Origin: Lachnospiraceae bacterium A4
GTDB lineage: Bacteria; Bacillota; Clostridia; Lachnospirales; Lachnospiraceae
Assembly (NCBI GenBank): GCA_000403215.2
Contig: KE159560.1
Coordinates: 62,001-126,000, forward strand
DNA: 64,000 bases
Reading direction: 5' to 3'
How positions within the stretch are numbered: the first letter of the stretch is position 1; every line of letters begins with the position of its first letter. Shown one piece after another: positions 26,467-34,951 of this stretch. The notes beneath the pieces were generated by a model, which made no database searches, was not told the origin of the DNA, and worked only from the letters and a program-made list of their open reading frames with translations. The translations under genes were made by a program, and so were the position numbers.

Positions 26467-28458
26467 ATGGCAGAAATTCATGTGCTGGATGATATGACGA
26501 TCGACAAGATAGCTGCCGGCGAGGTGGTAGAACGGCCTGCCAGCGTGGTCAAAGAGCTGGTAGAGAATGCGATGGACGCAGGCGCACATGCTGTCACAGT
26601 GGAGATCAAGGAGGGCGGAATCGAATTTATCCGTGTCACAGATGATGGCTCAGGCATTGAACAGAACCAGTTACGAAATGCCTTTATGCGGCATGCCACG
26701 AGCAAGATCAACTCGGTTGTTGACTTGATGAGTCTGAGCAGTATGGGCTTTCGCGGAGAGGCGCTCTCAAGCATCGCCGCCGTGTCAAAAGTTGAGATTG
26801 TCACTAAGACAAGGGAGAATGTGACAGGAACACGCCTCTGTCTCGAAGGGGCGAAGGAAACTTCCTTCGAAGAAGTCGGGGCGCCAGACGGAACCACCTT
26901 TATCGTGCGCAATTTGTTTTTCAATACGCCTGTGAGACGAAAATTCTTAAAGACAGCCATGACAGAGGGGAGTTATATCACAGATTTGTTAGAACATATG
27001 GCATTGTCAAGACCTGAGATTTCTTTTAAGTATGTCATAAATGGTCAAACCAAATTTTATACAAACGGTGATGGTGATCTGAAAGCGATCATTTACCGAA
27101 TATTTGGCAGAGACATCGCAAATGAAATCATTGAATTTCAGGCAGTTGAGGAGAACATCACGCTGGAAGGCTTTCTCGGCAGACCGATGCTGAACCGCGC
27201 AAACAGAAATTTTGAGAATTATTTTGTCAACCATCGCTATATCAAAAGTAAGGTGATTTCCAAGGCAATAGAGGAGGGATACCAGTCCTATATGATGCAG
27301 CACCGATATCCGTTCTGCGTTATACACATCTCTGTACCGCCTGAAAGCGTGGACGTCAATGTTCATCCGACGAAGATGGAGGTGCGTTTTTCGAACCAGA
27401 ACAGCCTTTATAAATTGATTGCTGAAAATATTGCTGATTTTCTGTCAAGACAGGAGATGATACCAGACACGACACTTGGCGCAGACAAAAAGACCGCTAA
27501 AAAAGAAAACAAAACGCCGAAAATAGATGCGCCGGAACCATTTGAGAAGGAGCGCCGCTTCGCAGAACAGACAGCAGCGCCCAAAAGTCCTGCATCAAAA
27601 CCTCTGCCAAACATCTTAAAAGAAGACAGCGGCTACAACAAACCCTATGAGAGCAGCTATGAGGAGTCCTTTTTCGTGGACAACAGGAAAGCCCAAGCCA
27701 AAAAGGATACCAGCATCGAACAGCCCAAACCGCATACCGTGACGGGGAAAATACTTGGCGCGTCCGCCAGAGAACCGGACACAAAAAATCTTGGCGTGAT
27801 CAAGAACAAAGACCATATCATTGTCGAGAAGCCTGAACAGCTCAATTTTTTTGATGAAAAGATACTTACCAAAGAAGCCAGACAGGAGTATCGAATTGTG
27901 GGGCAGGTGTTCAACACCTACTGGATTATTGAGTATCGCGACAAAATGTTGATGATTGACCAACATGCTGCACATGAAAAGGTAAAATATGAACAGATAT
28001 TGACCAAAGTGGAGCGCAATGAAATCTACACACAGATATTGACTCCACCGGTCGTAGTCAGTGTTACACCGAAAGAGTCTGCACTGATTCTCAGTTATGA
28101 CCATTATTTCAAAGAGTTAGGTTTTGAAATTGAAGATTTTGGCATGAATGCGTTTGCGATCAGAGGGGTGCCAATTGACTTGTTTGGTCATAATATTAAA
28201 GAACTATTTGAGGAGATATTGACTCAAATGTCTGAGAGTCCGGTGCGTGGTGTACCGCAGATTATACGGGAAAAGATTGCTTCTATGGCATGTAAGGCGG
28301 CAGTAAAGGGAAATAATTCCATGACATACGAGGAGGCTGACAAGTTGATCGAACAGTTGTTGGAACTTGAAAATCCATATAATTGTCCGCATGGCAGACC
28401 GACCATCATTTCCATGTCCAAATATGAGATTGAGAAAAAATTTAAACGGATTGTCTGA
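26467..28458 (+). CDS. mutL: DNA mismatch repair protein MutL (endonuclease type)
   Basis: A 663-residue GHKL ATPase with NAMDAGA, TDDGSGI and GFRGEAL in the N-terminal 100 residues. A poorly conserved linker (about 335-470) leads to the C-terminal dimer domain. That domain has DQHAAHEKVKYE (the DQHA-x2-E-x4-E nuclease motif), ACKAAVKGN and CPHGRP. These motifs mark the nicking class of MutL found in organisms without MutH. No mutH or dam gene is seen here, which agrees. Confidence 0.97.
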   Translation: MAEIHVLDDMTIDKIAAGEVVERPASVVKELVENAMDAGAHAVTVEIKEGGIEFIRVTDDGSGIEQNQLRNAFMRHATSKINSVVDLMSLSSMGFRGEALSSIAAVSKVEIVTKTRENVTGTRLCLEGAKETSFEEVGAPDGTTFIVRNLFFNTPVRRKFLKTAMTEGSYITDLLEHMALSRPEISFKYVINGQTKFYTNGDGDLKAIIYRIFGRDIANEIIEFQAVEENITLEGFLGRPMLNRANRNFENYFVNHRYIKSKVISKAIEEGYQSYMMQHRYPFCVIHISVPPESVDVNVHPTKMEVRFSNQNSLYKLIAENIADFLSRQEMIPDTTLGADKKTAKKENKTPKIDAPEPFEKERRFAEQTAAPKSPASKPLPNILKEDSGYNKPYESSYEESFFVDNRKAQAKKDTSIEQPKPHTVTGKILGASAREPDTKNLGVIKNKDHIIVEKPEQLNFFDEKILTKEARQEYRIVGQVFNTYWIIEYRDKMLMIDQHAAHEKVKYEQILTKVERNEIYTQILTPPVVVSVTPKESALILSYDHYFKELGFEIEDFGMNAFAIRGVPIDLFGHNIKELFEEILTQMSESPVRGVPQIIREKIASMACKAAVKGNNSMTYEEADKLIEQLLELENPYNCPHGRPTIISMSKYEIEKKFKRIV

Positions 28459-28483
28459 CAGACAGGCGGCAAGGGGGATAATT

Positions 28484-29308
28484 ATGACGCATCCTAAAAA
28501 TATATTTGACGAACTCAAAAAAAACCGGCAAAAAACGCCTTTTGAAAAAGAATTGGACCGCATTGAGCGGGAAGAACAGAAGCTCGAGCGGCAGGCTGTG
28601 GCATACCGCGCCGCCAAATGGAAGGAAACATTAGAACAGAAAATTCCGCCCAGAGTATATACAAACCTGCAAAAAGCATTCTGTATGGCGTTTGAGTTAA
28701 TATTTGAAAAGGGAACTGGCATCATCGAAAAAACATACGCAAAAGATACGATCGAAAAGGATTTTCAGGTACATGATTTTGCCGTCAGTCTAAAGGGCGG
28801 AAAGAAGGAGCTGCGTGATCTAAAAGCAGATGTAAACCGCACAAATCTGGTAAACATGGCAGTCAGTACGGTTGAGGGAATTGGTCTGGGCGTGCTGGGA
28901 ATCGGCTTGCCCGATATTGTCCTGTTTCTGTCTGTGATACTCAAGGGAACGTATGAGACCGCACTCCAATATGGGTTTTCTTATGATACGCCGGACGAAC
29001 GGCGGTATATTTTGAAAGTGTTAGAGACAGCAATGTCAAAGGGCGAGCGCTGGAAGGTGTGCAACGAGGCAGTGGACAATTGTTTTTGCGCAGAGTACCT
29101 TGACGAGACCAAGCTTTCCGAGCAGATTAGAAGCACAGCAGATGCCTTTGCAGTAGATATGCTGCTCGCCAAATTTATACAGGGGCTTCCTGTCGCCGGG
29201 ATTTTGGGTGGAATCAGCAATCCAGTGTATTATGCGCGAATCATGCATTATGTGCAGTTAAAATACCACAAGCGTTATCTGCTGTTAAAGTCCGCCACAC
29301 CCTTATAA
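28484..29308 (+). CDS. EcsC family protein
   Basis: The 274-residue protein starts at ATG 28484 with AAGGGGG ideally placed. It has a charged N-terminal coiled region (residues about 15-50). A central hydrophobic stretch (GIGLGVLGIGLPDIVLFLSV) and the segment YETALQYGFSYDTPDERRYIL follow; these are typical of EcsC-domain proteins. In Bacillus EcsC accompanies the EcsAB transporter, but stand-alone relatives such as this have no known function. It sits between mutL and miaA. Confidence 0.78.
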   Translation: MTHPKNIFDELKKNRQKTPFEKELDRIEREEQKLERQAVAYRAAKWKETLEQKIPPRVYTNLQKAFCMAFELIFEKGTGIIEKTYAKDTIEKDFQVHDFAVSLKGGKKELRDLKADVNRTNLVNMAVSTVEGIGLGVLGIGLPDIVLFLSVILKGTYETALQYGFSYDTPDERRYILKVLETAMSKGERWKVCNEAVDNCFCAEYLDETKLSEQIRSTADAFAVDMLLAKFIQGLPVAGILGGISNPVYYARIMHYVQLKYHKRYLLLKSATPL

Positions 29309-29349
29309 ATTACAAATATATTTTAAATAAAGAAAGGATATTGCCACGC

Positions 29350-30285
29350 ATGACACAATCTACCAAGCCCCTGATCATTCTGACAGGTCCCACAGCGGCT
29401 GGAAAGACGAAGCTCTCCATAGCGCTTGCCAAAGCCGTCAACGGTGAGATCATATCTGCTGATTCCATGCAGGTATACAGGCATATGAACATCGGTTCTG
29501 CCAAAATCCAGCCAAAGGAAATGCAGGGTGTGAAACATTATCTTGTCGATATTCTGGAACCAACGCAGGATTTTAATATTGTCCTATTTCAAAAACTGGC
29601 AAAGCAGGCAATCACAGAAATTTACGCGAAGGGAAAGGTTCCGATTCTTGTCGGCGGCACAGGCTTCTATATACAGTCCGTTCTTTATGATATAGATTTT
29701 CAGGAGAGCGCAGAGGACACAGCGCTGCGGGTTGAGTTAGAACAGCTTGCGCAGGAGAAGGGCGCCGCATTTTTACATGATATATTAAAAGAATGCGACC
29801 CCGCGGCAGCGCAGGAAATCCATGAGAATAATATCAAGCGCGTGATTCGCGCCATAGAGTTTCACCGTCAGACAGGCAGAAAAATTTCAGAGCACAATGC
29901 GGCAGAACGGGAGAAAAAGCCTGCATATGATTCCCACTATTTTGTGCTGACAGACCAGCGGAACAAACTGTATGAAACAATCGACAGACGCGTGGACAAC
30001 ATGATTGCGGAGGGGCTTGTCGATGAGGTAAAGAAACTGGTCGAGCTGGGGTGCAGGCGGGACTCGACGGCAATGCAGGGACTTGGCTACAAGGAAATCA
30101 TCTCGTACTTGACAGGAGAGATTCCGCTGGAGGAGGCAGTCTATAGAATCAAGCGGGACACGCGCCATTTTGCCAAGCGCCAGCTCACATGGTTTCGCCG
30201 GGAACGCAATGTCATCTGGATCGAAAAGGATAAATTTGCATATGATGACGAAAAAATGTTACACTATATAAAAACACAGCTATAA
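29350..30285 (+). CDS. miaA: tRNA dimethylallyltransferase
   Basis: MiaA transfers dimethylallyl to N6 of A37 in tRNAs reading U-initial codons; MiaB then acts on the product. The 311-residue protein carries the P-loop GPTAAGKTKLSIAL at residue 11, ISADSMQVYRHMNIG (substrate binding), GGTGFYIQ and the later DTRHFAKRQLTWFRRE. ATG 29350 is chosen; TTG 29341 is too close to AAAGGA. The miaB...mutS-mutL...miaA order is common in Clostridia. Confidence 0.96.
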   Translation: MTQSTKPLIILTGPTAAGKTKLSIALAKAVNGEIISADSMQVYRHMNIGSAKIQPKEMQGVKHYLVDILEPTQDFNIVLFQKLAKQAITEIYAKGKVPILVGGTGFYIQSVLYDIDFQESAEDTALRVELEQLAQEKGAAFLHDILKECDPAAAQEIHENNIKRVIRAIEFHRQTGRKISEHNAAEREKKPAYDSHYFVLTDQRNKLYETIDRRVDNMIAEGLVDEVKKLVELGCRRDSTAMQGLGYKEIISYLTGEIPLEEAVYRIKRDTRHFAKRQLTWFRRERNVIWIEKDKFAYDDEKMLHYIKTQL

Positions 30286-30347
30286 AAAATAAGTACAAAA
30301 AACACATGCAATACAATGCATTGGATATGGAAGGAAACAAGGATAAA

Positions 30348-31655
30348 ATGATGGAAACAACAAATGAGGAGAGACTGTCTGTACAGTACATGTACCGCCA
30401 TCTCGGAATTTCAGACAAAGTCTATCAGTTCAGCAAAGAGATCTTAGACCAGTTACAACCGCGTTTTGAGGAGATTGACCGGACGGCGGAGTACAACCAG
30501 CTCAAAGTGCTCAAGGCAATGCAGGACAATAAAGTCAGTGAGGCATGTCTGCTTGGAACCACCGGCTATGGCTACAATGATCTTGGCAGAGAGACGTTAG
30601 AGGCAGTGTACGCATCTCTTTTTCATACAGAAGATGCACTGGTAAGACCGCAGATAACGTGCGGAACACATGCGCTGGCTTTGGCGCTTTTGAGCAATCT
30701 GCGCCCCGGCGATGAGCTGTTGTCTCCAGTGGGGAAACCCTATGACACACTCGAGGAGGTGATTGGCATCCGCCCGTCGAAGGGATCGCTTGCAGAGTAT
30801 GGCATTTCCTACAGACAGGTGGATTTGCTCTCAGACGGCAGTTTTGATTATGAGAACATTCGAAAGGCAGTCAATGAGAAAACAAAACTTGTCACGATAC
30901 AGCGCTCGAAGGGATATCAGACCAGACCGACATTATCTGTCGCAAGAATCGGAGAGCTGATTTCGTTTATCAAGGCGATCAAGCCAGATGTGATCTGCAT
31001 GGTGGACAATTGTTATGGGGAGTTTGTGGAGTGTATGGAACCGACAGATGTAGGCGCGGACATGGTGGTCGGCTCGCTGATCAAAAATCCCGGCGGCGGA
31101 TTGGCGCCGATTGGCGGCTATATCGCGGGAAAGAAGGCGTGTGTTGAAAATGCCGCATTCAGGCTTACCTCGCCCGGACTTGGCAAAGAAGTCGGCGCTT
31201 CGCTCGGAATCCTGCGCGACTTTTATCACGGTCTGTTTCTGGCGCCGACAGTGACAGCAGGGGCTTTGAAGGGTGCTGTTTTTGCGGCAAATATCTATGA
31301 GAGACTGGGATTTCAAGTTGTTCCAAACAGCACAGAATCAAGACATGACATCATACAGGCGGTGGAGTTTGGAACCGCTGAGGGGGTCATCGCATTCTGT
31401 AAAGGCATACAGGCGGCAGCGCCTGTTGACAGCTTTGTCACACCGGAACCGTGGGATATGCCCGGTTATGATGCGCAGGTCATCATGGCTGCGGGCGCAT
31501 TTGTCTCCGGCTCGTCGATTGAACTCAGTGCAGACGGACCAATCAAGCCGCCTTATGCCGTGTATTTCCAAGGCGGACTGACCTTTGAGCACGCCCGTTT
31601 TGGCATTATGAAAACACTGCAAAGCGTAGTCGATGCAGGTATTGTACAGATTTAA
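30348..31655 (+). CDS. PLP-dependent protein, methionine gamma-lyase/aluminium-resistance family
   Basis: A 435-residue fold-type-I PLP protein. GTTGYGYNDLGRE begins the core. VDNCYGEFVE supplies the cofactor Asp and VVGSLIKNPGGGLAPIGG contains the putative Schiff-base Lys. Relatives are annotated as methionine gamma-lyase family or aluminium resistance protein; the real reaction is not established. ATG 30348 or 30351 follow AAGGA; the upstream ATG at 30306 has no site. It lies 62 bases after miaA. Confidence 0.82.
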   Translation: MMETTNEERLSVQYMYRHLGISDKVYQFSKEILDQLQPRFEEIDRTAEYNQLKVLKAMQDNKVSEACLLGTTGYGYNDLGRETLEAVYASLFHTEDALVRPQITCGTHALALALLSNLRPGDELLSPVGKPYDTLEEVIGIRPSKGSLAEYGISYRQVDLLSDGSFDYENIRKAVNEKTKLVTIQRSKGYQTRPTLSVARIGELISFIKAIKPDVICMVDNCYGEFVECMEPTDVGADMVVGSLIKNPGGGLAPIGGYIAGKKACVENAAFRLTSPGLGKEVGASLGILRDFYHGLFLAPTVTAGALKGAVFAANIYERLGFQVVPNSTESRHDIIQAVEFGTAEGVIAFCKGIQAAAPVDSFVTPEPWDMPGYDAQVIMAAGAFVSGSSIELSADGPIKPPYAVYFQGGLTFEHARFGIMKTLQSVVDAGIVQI

Positions 31656-31838
31656 AAAAAGTATAAACAATTTCATAAATTTTTCCAAAACTGGAAATAT
31701 GTCGAAAAAAAACTAATCTTTTTTATGTACAGACGCAAGATGGTGTGGTAAGATAACTAAGAAAGCTGGGACTTTCTCAGCCAAGATAGTCATTCGTACT
31801 ATTTACTGCGCTTATAATGGAGAGCAAGGCGTAAATAC

Positions 31839-32528
31839 ATGAGTCTTTTAAAAGAATTATATGCAAAGGATGAGCTGCCTTATGACAAGTTTATGAGGCT
31901 TGGGCCGGATTGTCTTTCGGATGCCGAGCTTCTTGCTATCATGCTCAGAACCGGAACGCGGGATAAAACCCCGATCGAGCTTGGCAGAGACGTTTTGAAG
32001 CTGGCTGGAGAGGGCATGGGGCTTTTGGGTCTGTATCATTTTGATATCAGAGAGCTCATGCAGATTCCCGGAATTGGAGAAGTGAAGGCAGTACAACTGC
32101 TGTGCATTGCCGAGATTGCCAAACGCACTTCAAATATGCAGGCAAGACCGGATTTGACCTTTGACAAGCCTGAGACGGTGGCAGCTTATTATATGGAAAG
32201 AATGCGCCACAGGGACACCGAGCAGCTTCTGCTGGTGCTTCTGGATGCCAAAAGGCATATCGTGAGCGAGTCTGTACTATCGACAGGCACTTTTAATTCG
32301 ACATTGATCTCGCCGAGAGATATCTGTATCAGGGCAATGCGCAATGAGGCATCCTATATCGTGATTCTGCACAATCACCCGAGCGGTGATCCGACGCCCA
32401 GCAGACAGGACGTGCTGGTGACACAGAAGATAAAGGAAGTATCCGATTTAGTTGAAATTCCATTGCTGGACCATATCATTATTGGAGATAACAGATATAC
32501 CAGTTTTATTCAAAAAGGACTTTTATGA
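31839..32528 (+). CDS. radC: RadC/JAMM domain protein
   Basis: The 229-residue protein has an N-terminal helix-hairpin-helix-like region (IPGIGEVKAVQ) and a C-terminal JAMM/MPN metalloprotease-like fold with HNHPSGDPTPSRQD. It is named after E. coli radC, but its role in DNA repair is disputed and the fold suggests deubiquitinase-like hydrolase chemistry. It directly precedes mreB, as in Bacillus (ysxA-mreB). A possible -10 TATAAT at 31813-31818 lies upstream with no clear -35. The 183 bases before it contain a short hairpin AGAAAG/CTTTCT and nothing else I can assign. Confidence 0.92.
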   Translation: MSLLKELYAKDELPYDKFMRLGPDCLSDAELLAIMLRTGTRDKTPIELGRDVLKLAGEGMGLLGLYHFDIRELMQIPGIGEVKAVQLLCIAEIAKRTSNMQARPDLTFDKPETVAAYYMERMRHRDTEQLLLVLLDAKRHIVSESVLSTGTFNSTLISPRDICIRAMRNEASYIVILHNHPSGDPTPSRQDVLVTQKIKEVSDLVEIPLLDHIIIGDNRYTSFIQKGLL

Positions 32529-32542
32529 GGAAAGGAGTTGTT

Positions 32543-33553
32543 ATGTTGGCTAACAACGCATTTGGTATCGACTTAGGTACCAGAACAATTAAGATTTACA
32601 ACGCTCACAGTGACAATGTCATTGTTGAGAAAAATATGATCGCGATCGAGGATAAGAAAAATTTATTTGCATATGGTGATTCGGCATTTGAAATGTTTGA
32701 AAAGGCACCATCTAATATTGAAATCTCATATCCGCTCTGCAATGGCGTGATTGCGGATATTAAAAATATGCAGCTCATTCTCAAAAATTTTATACTGGAC
32801 TGCAACAAAGGTGCAGTAAAGCCCGCTGAGTTTTATATTGCGGTTCCTTCTGACATCACAGAGGTGGAGAAGAGAGCTTTTTCAGATCTGGTGAAGGATG
32901 CCAACATCAAGGCAAAGAAAATCCTGCGTGTTGAGAAGGCAGTCGCGGACGGGCTTGGGCTTGATATTGATGTCAAGAATGCACAGGGAATCCTCGTCGT
33001 GAATGTCGGTTTCCACACCACAGAGATTTCGATTCTTTCACTGGGCGGCATCGTGCTCAGCCGTCTGATCAAGGTGGGCGGACAGAAATTTGATGAGTCC
33101 ATCAAAAATGCGATCCGCAAAGAGTTCAGCCTGATCGTCGGCAGCAAGACCGCAGAGAATGTCAAGATTGATCTGCGCGAGCTTGAGGCAGACGAAAGAA
33201 AAGCTGTCGTATACGGCAGGGATATCGTGACAGGGCTTCCTATGGAGAAGGAGATCCCGACGGATTTGGTGAGCGAGAGTATGCTTGAGAACTTTAATGT
33301 GATTATTGACAATATCAGGGTGATTTTGGAGAGGACGCCGCCAGAGCTTTCCGCAGATATTTTCCGCAGGGGCATCTATCTGACAGGCGGCGCATCGCAG
33401 GTTGTGCACTTGGCAGAATTAATCGCAAAGGGAACAGGGCTGAAGGTCAATGTGAGCGAGAATCCGGTGTCGGGCGTTGCGCTTGGCCTTGCGAAGATCA
33501 TCAAGGACGATAACTATAAATCTGTTGCATATTTAGAAGGAATGGGGCGCTAG
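32543..33553 (+). CDS. mreB: Rod shape-determining protein, MreB family
   Basis: This 336-residue actin-fold ATPase has FGIDLGTRTIKIYN (phosphate 1), VVNVGFHTTEIS (phosphate 2) and IYLTGGASQVVHLAELI (adenosine). It forms membrane-bound filaments that guide lateral wall synthesis. It is rather divergent: phosphate 1 has DLGTRT where standard MreB reads DLGTAN. ATG 32543 has AAAGGAG; an ATG at 32525 overlapping the radC stop as ATGA has no site of its own. mreC follows after 5 bases. Confidence 0.9.
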   Translation: MLANNAFGIDLGTRTIKIYNAHSDNVIVEKNMIAIEDKKNLFAYGDSAFEMFEKAPSNIEISYPLCNGVIADIKNMQLILKNFILDCNKGAVKPAEFYIAVPSDITEVEKRAFSDLVKDANIKAKKILRVEKAVADGLGLDIDVKNAQGILVVNVGFHTTEISILSLGGIVLSRLIKVGGQKFDESIKNAIRKEFSLIVGSKTAENVKIDLRELEADERKAVVYGRDIVTGLPMEKEIPTDLVSESMLENFNVIIDNIRVILERTPPELSADIFRRGIYLTGGASQVVHLAELIAKGTGLKVNVSENPVSGVALGLAKIIKDDNYKSVAYLEGMGR

Positions 33554-33558
33554 TATTC

Positions 33559-34428
33559 ATGAGTCCGGTGACAAAGCGAAAAAAGGATAAGTTCTCTATT
33601 CCAAGCAAATATTTGTTGTTGATCTTAACCTGTGTCTGTGTGGTACTCATGGCAGTCACCTTTTTTACAGATTATTCCGCGACGCCTTTGAATAAATTGG
33701 TGGGCTATGTCGTTGTTCCTTTTCAGGATGGCGTCAGCCGCATCGGCACTTGGATATCCGTTCGTGTGGACGAGCTTGGAGAATTGAGAATCATCTTGCA
33801 GGAGAATCAGAAACTCAAGGAACAGATTGACGAGCTGACCGTCCAGAACACACAGCTCCAGCAGGATAAATATGAATTGAACAATCTCCGTGAGCTGTAC
33901 AAGCTCGATGAGCAGTACAGCGGCTATGAAAAAGTAGGTGCCAGAATCATTGCCAGAGACAGTGGAAACTGGTTTCATGCATTTACGATCAACAAAGGAA
34001 CTGACGACGGACTTGCAGTCGATATGAATGTAATCGCCGGCGGGGGACTTGTGGGAAGGATTGTCGATATCGGCTCAAACTGGGCAAAGGTCAATGCGAT
34101 TATCAACGACAATTCGAATGTCAGCGGCATGGTGCTTGCAAGCGCTGATAATCTGATGGTGAGAGGCTCTCTGCAGCTCATGGCAGAGGGAGTAATTGGC
34201 TTTGGACAGCTCAACGATTCACAAAATACTGTGGAAGTGGGGGACAAGGTTGTCACCTCGAACATCAGTGACAAATATCTGCCAAGCATTCTGATTGGAT
34301 ATATCAGCGAGATTTCGCAGGACACGAACAATATCACGAAGTCCGGCAAAATCACGCCAGCGGTTGACTTTGAACATCTTGAGGAAGTGCTTGTCATCTT
34401 AAAGACCAAGCAGCAGATAGGGGATTAG
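33559..34428 (+). CDS. mreC: Rod shape-determining protein MreC
   Basis: The 289-residue protein has one N-terminal membrane helix (about residues 14-32), a coiled coil at about 70-115 (repeated LQEN/LKEQ/LQQDK heptads) and the outer beta-rich MreC domain beginning ARIIARDSGNWFHAF. It is the extracytoplasmic scaffold linking MreB to the penicillin-binding protein encoded two genes downstream. The start ATG is 5 bases after mreB. Confidence 0.93.
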   Translation: MSPVTKRKKDKFSIPSKYLLLILTCVCVVLMAVTFFTDYSATPLNKLVGYVVVPFQDGVSRIGTWISVRVDELGELRIILQENQKLKEQIDELTVQNTQLQQDKYELNNLRELYKLDEQYSGYEKVGARIIARDSGNWFHAFTINKGTDDGLAVDMNVIAGGGLVGRIVDIGSNWAKVNAIINDNSNVSGMVLASADNLMVRGSLQLMAEGVIGFGQLNDSQNTVEVGDKVVTSNISDKYLPSILIGYISEISQDTNNITKSGKITPAVDFEHLEEVLVILKTKQQIGD

Positions 34429-34435
34429 CAGGTTT

Positions 34436-34951
34436 ATGAAGAGAAATATCATATTATTTTTTATCATATTATGCGGATTTGTCTTTCAGACAACACTCTT
34501 TCAGGCACTGAGCTTCGGAGGAATATCCCCCAATATCCTGATTATCATCACGGTGTCTTATGGATTTATGTACGGGAAAAAGTGCGGTATGGTCACAGGT
34601 TTTTTGTGCGGGCTGCTGATGGATATATTTTATGGCGATGTCCTTGGATTTTATGCGCTGGTCTACTTGTACATAGGAGCTGCCAATGGGGTATTTCACA
34701 GTATTTTTTATCAGGATGATATCAAACTGCCGCTTGTATTAATACTGGCAAGTGATTTTGTGTATTCATTTACCTGTTATGTATTGTTGTATCTTTTGAG
34801 GAGTAGATTTGATATTATTTTTTATCTGAAACATGTCATACTGCCGGAGGTTGTCTACACAATCTTTGTGACAGTGTTTATATATCCTTGTATTTTGTTG
34901 CTGAACAGAACAATGGATGAGATCGAAAGAGGTGACAATAAGGTTGTTTAA
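34436..34951 (+). CDS. mreD: Rod shape-determining protein MreD
   Basis: A 171-residue protein, nearly all hydrophobic, with about five membrane segments and the family motif FGGISPNILIIITVSYGFM. It completes the MreBCD core. The last codons overlap the start of the PBP gene, so the two are translationally coupled. Confidence 0.9.
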   Translation: MKRNIILFFIILCGFVFQTTLFQALSFGGISPNILIIITVSYGFMYGKKCGMVTGFLCGLLMDIFYGDVLGFYALVYLYIGAANGVFHSIFYQDDIKLPLVLILASDFVYSFTCYVLLYLLRSRFDIIFYLKHVILPEVVYTIFVTVFIYPCILLLNRTMDEIERGDNKVV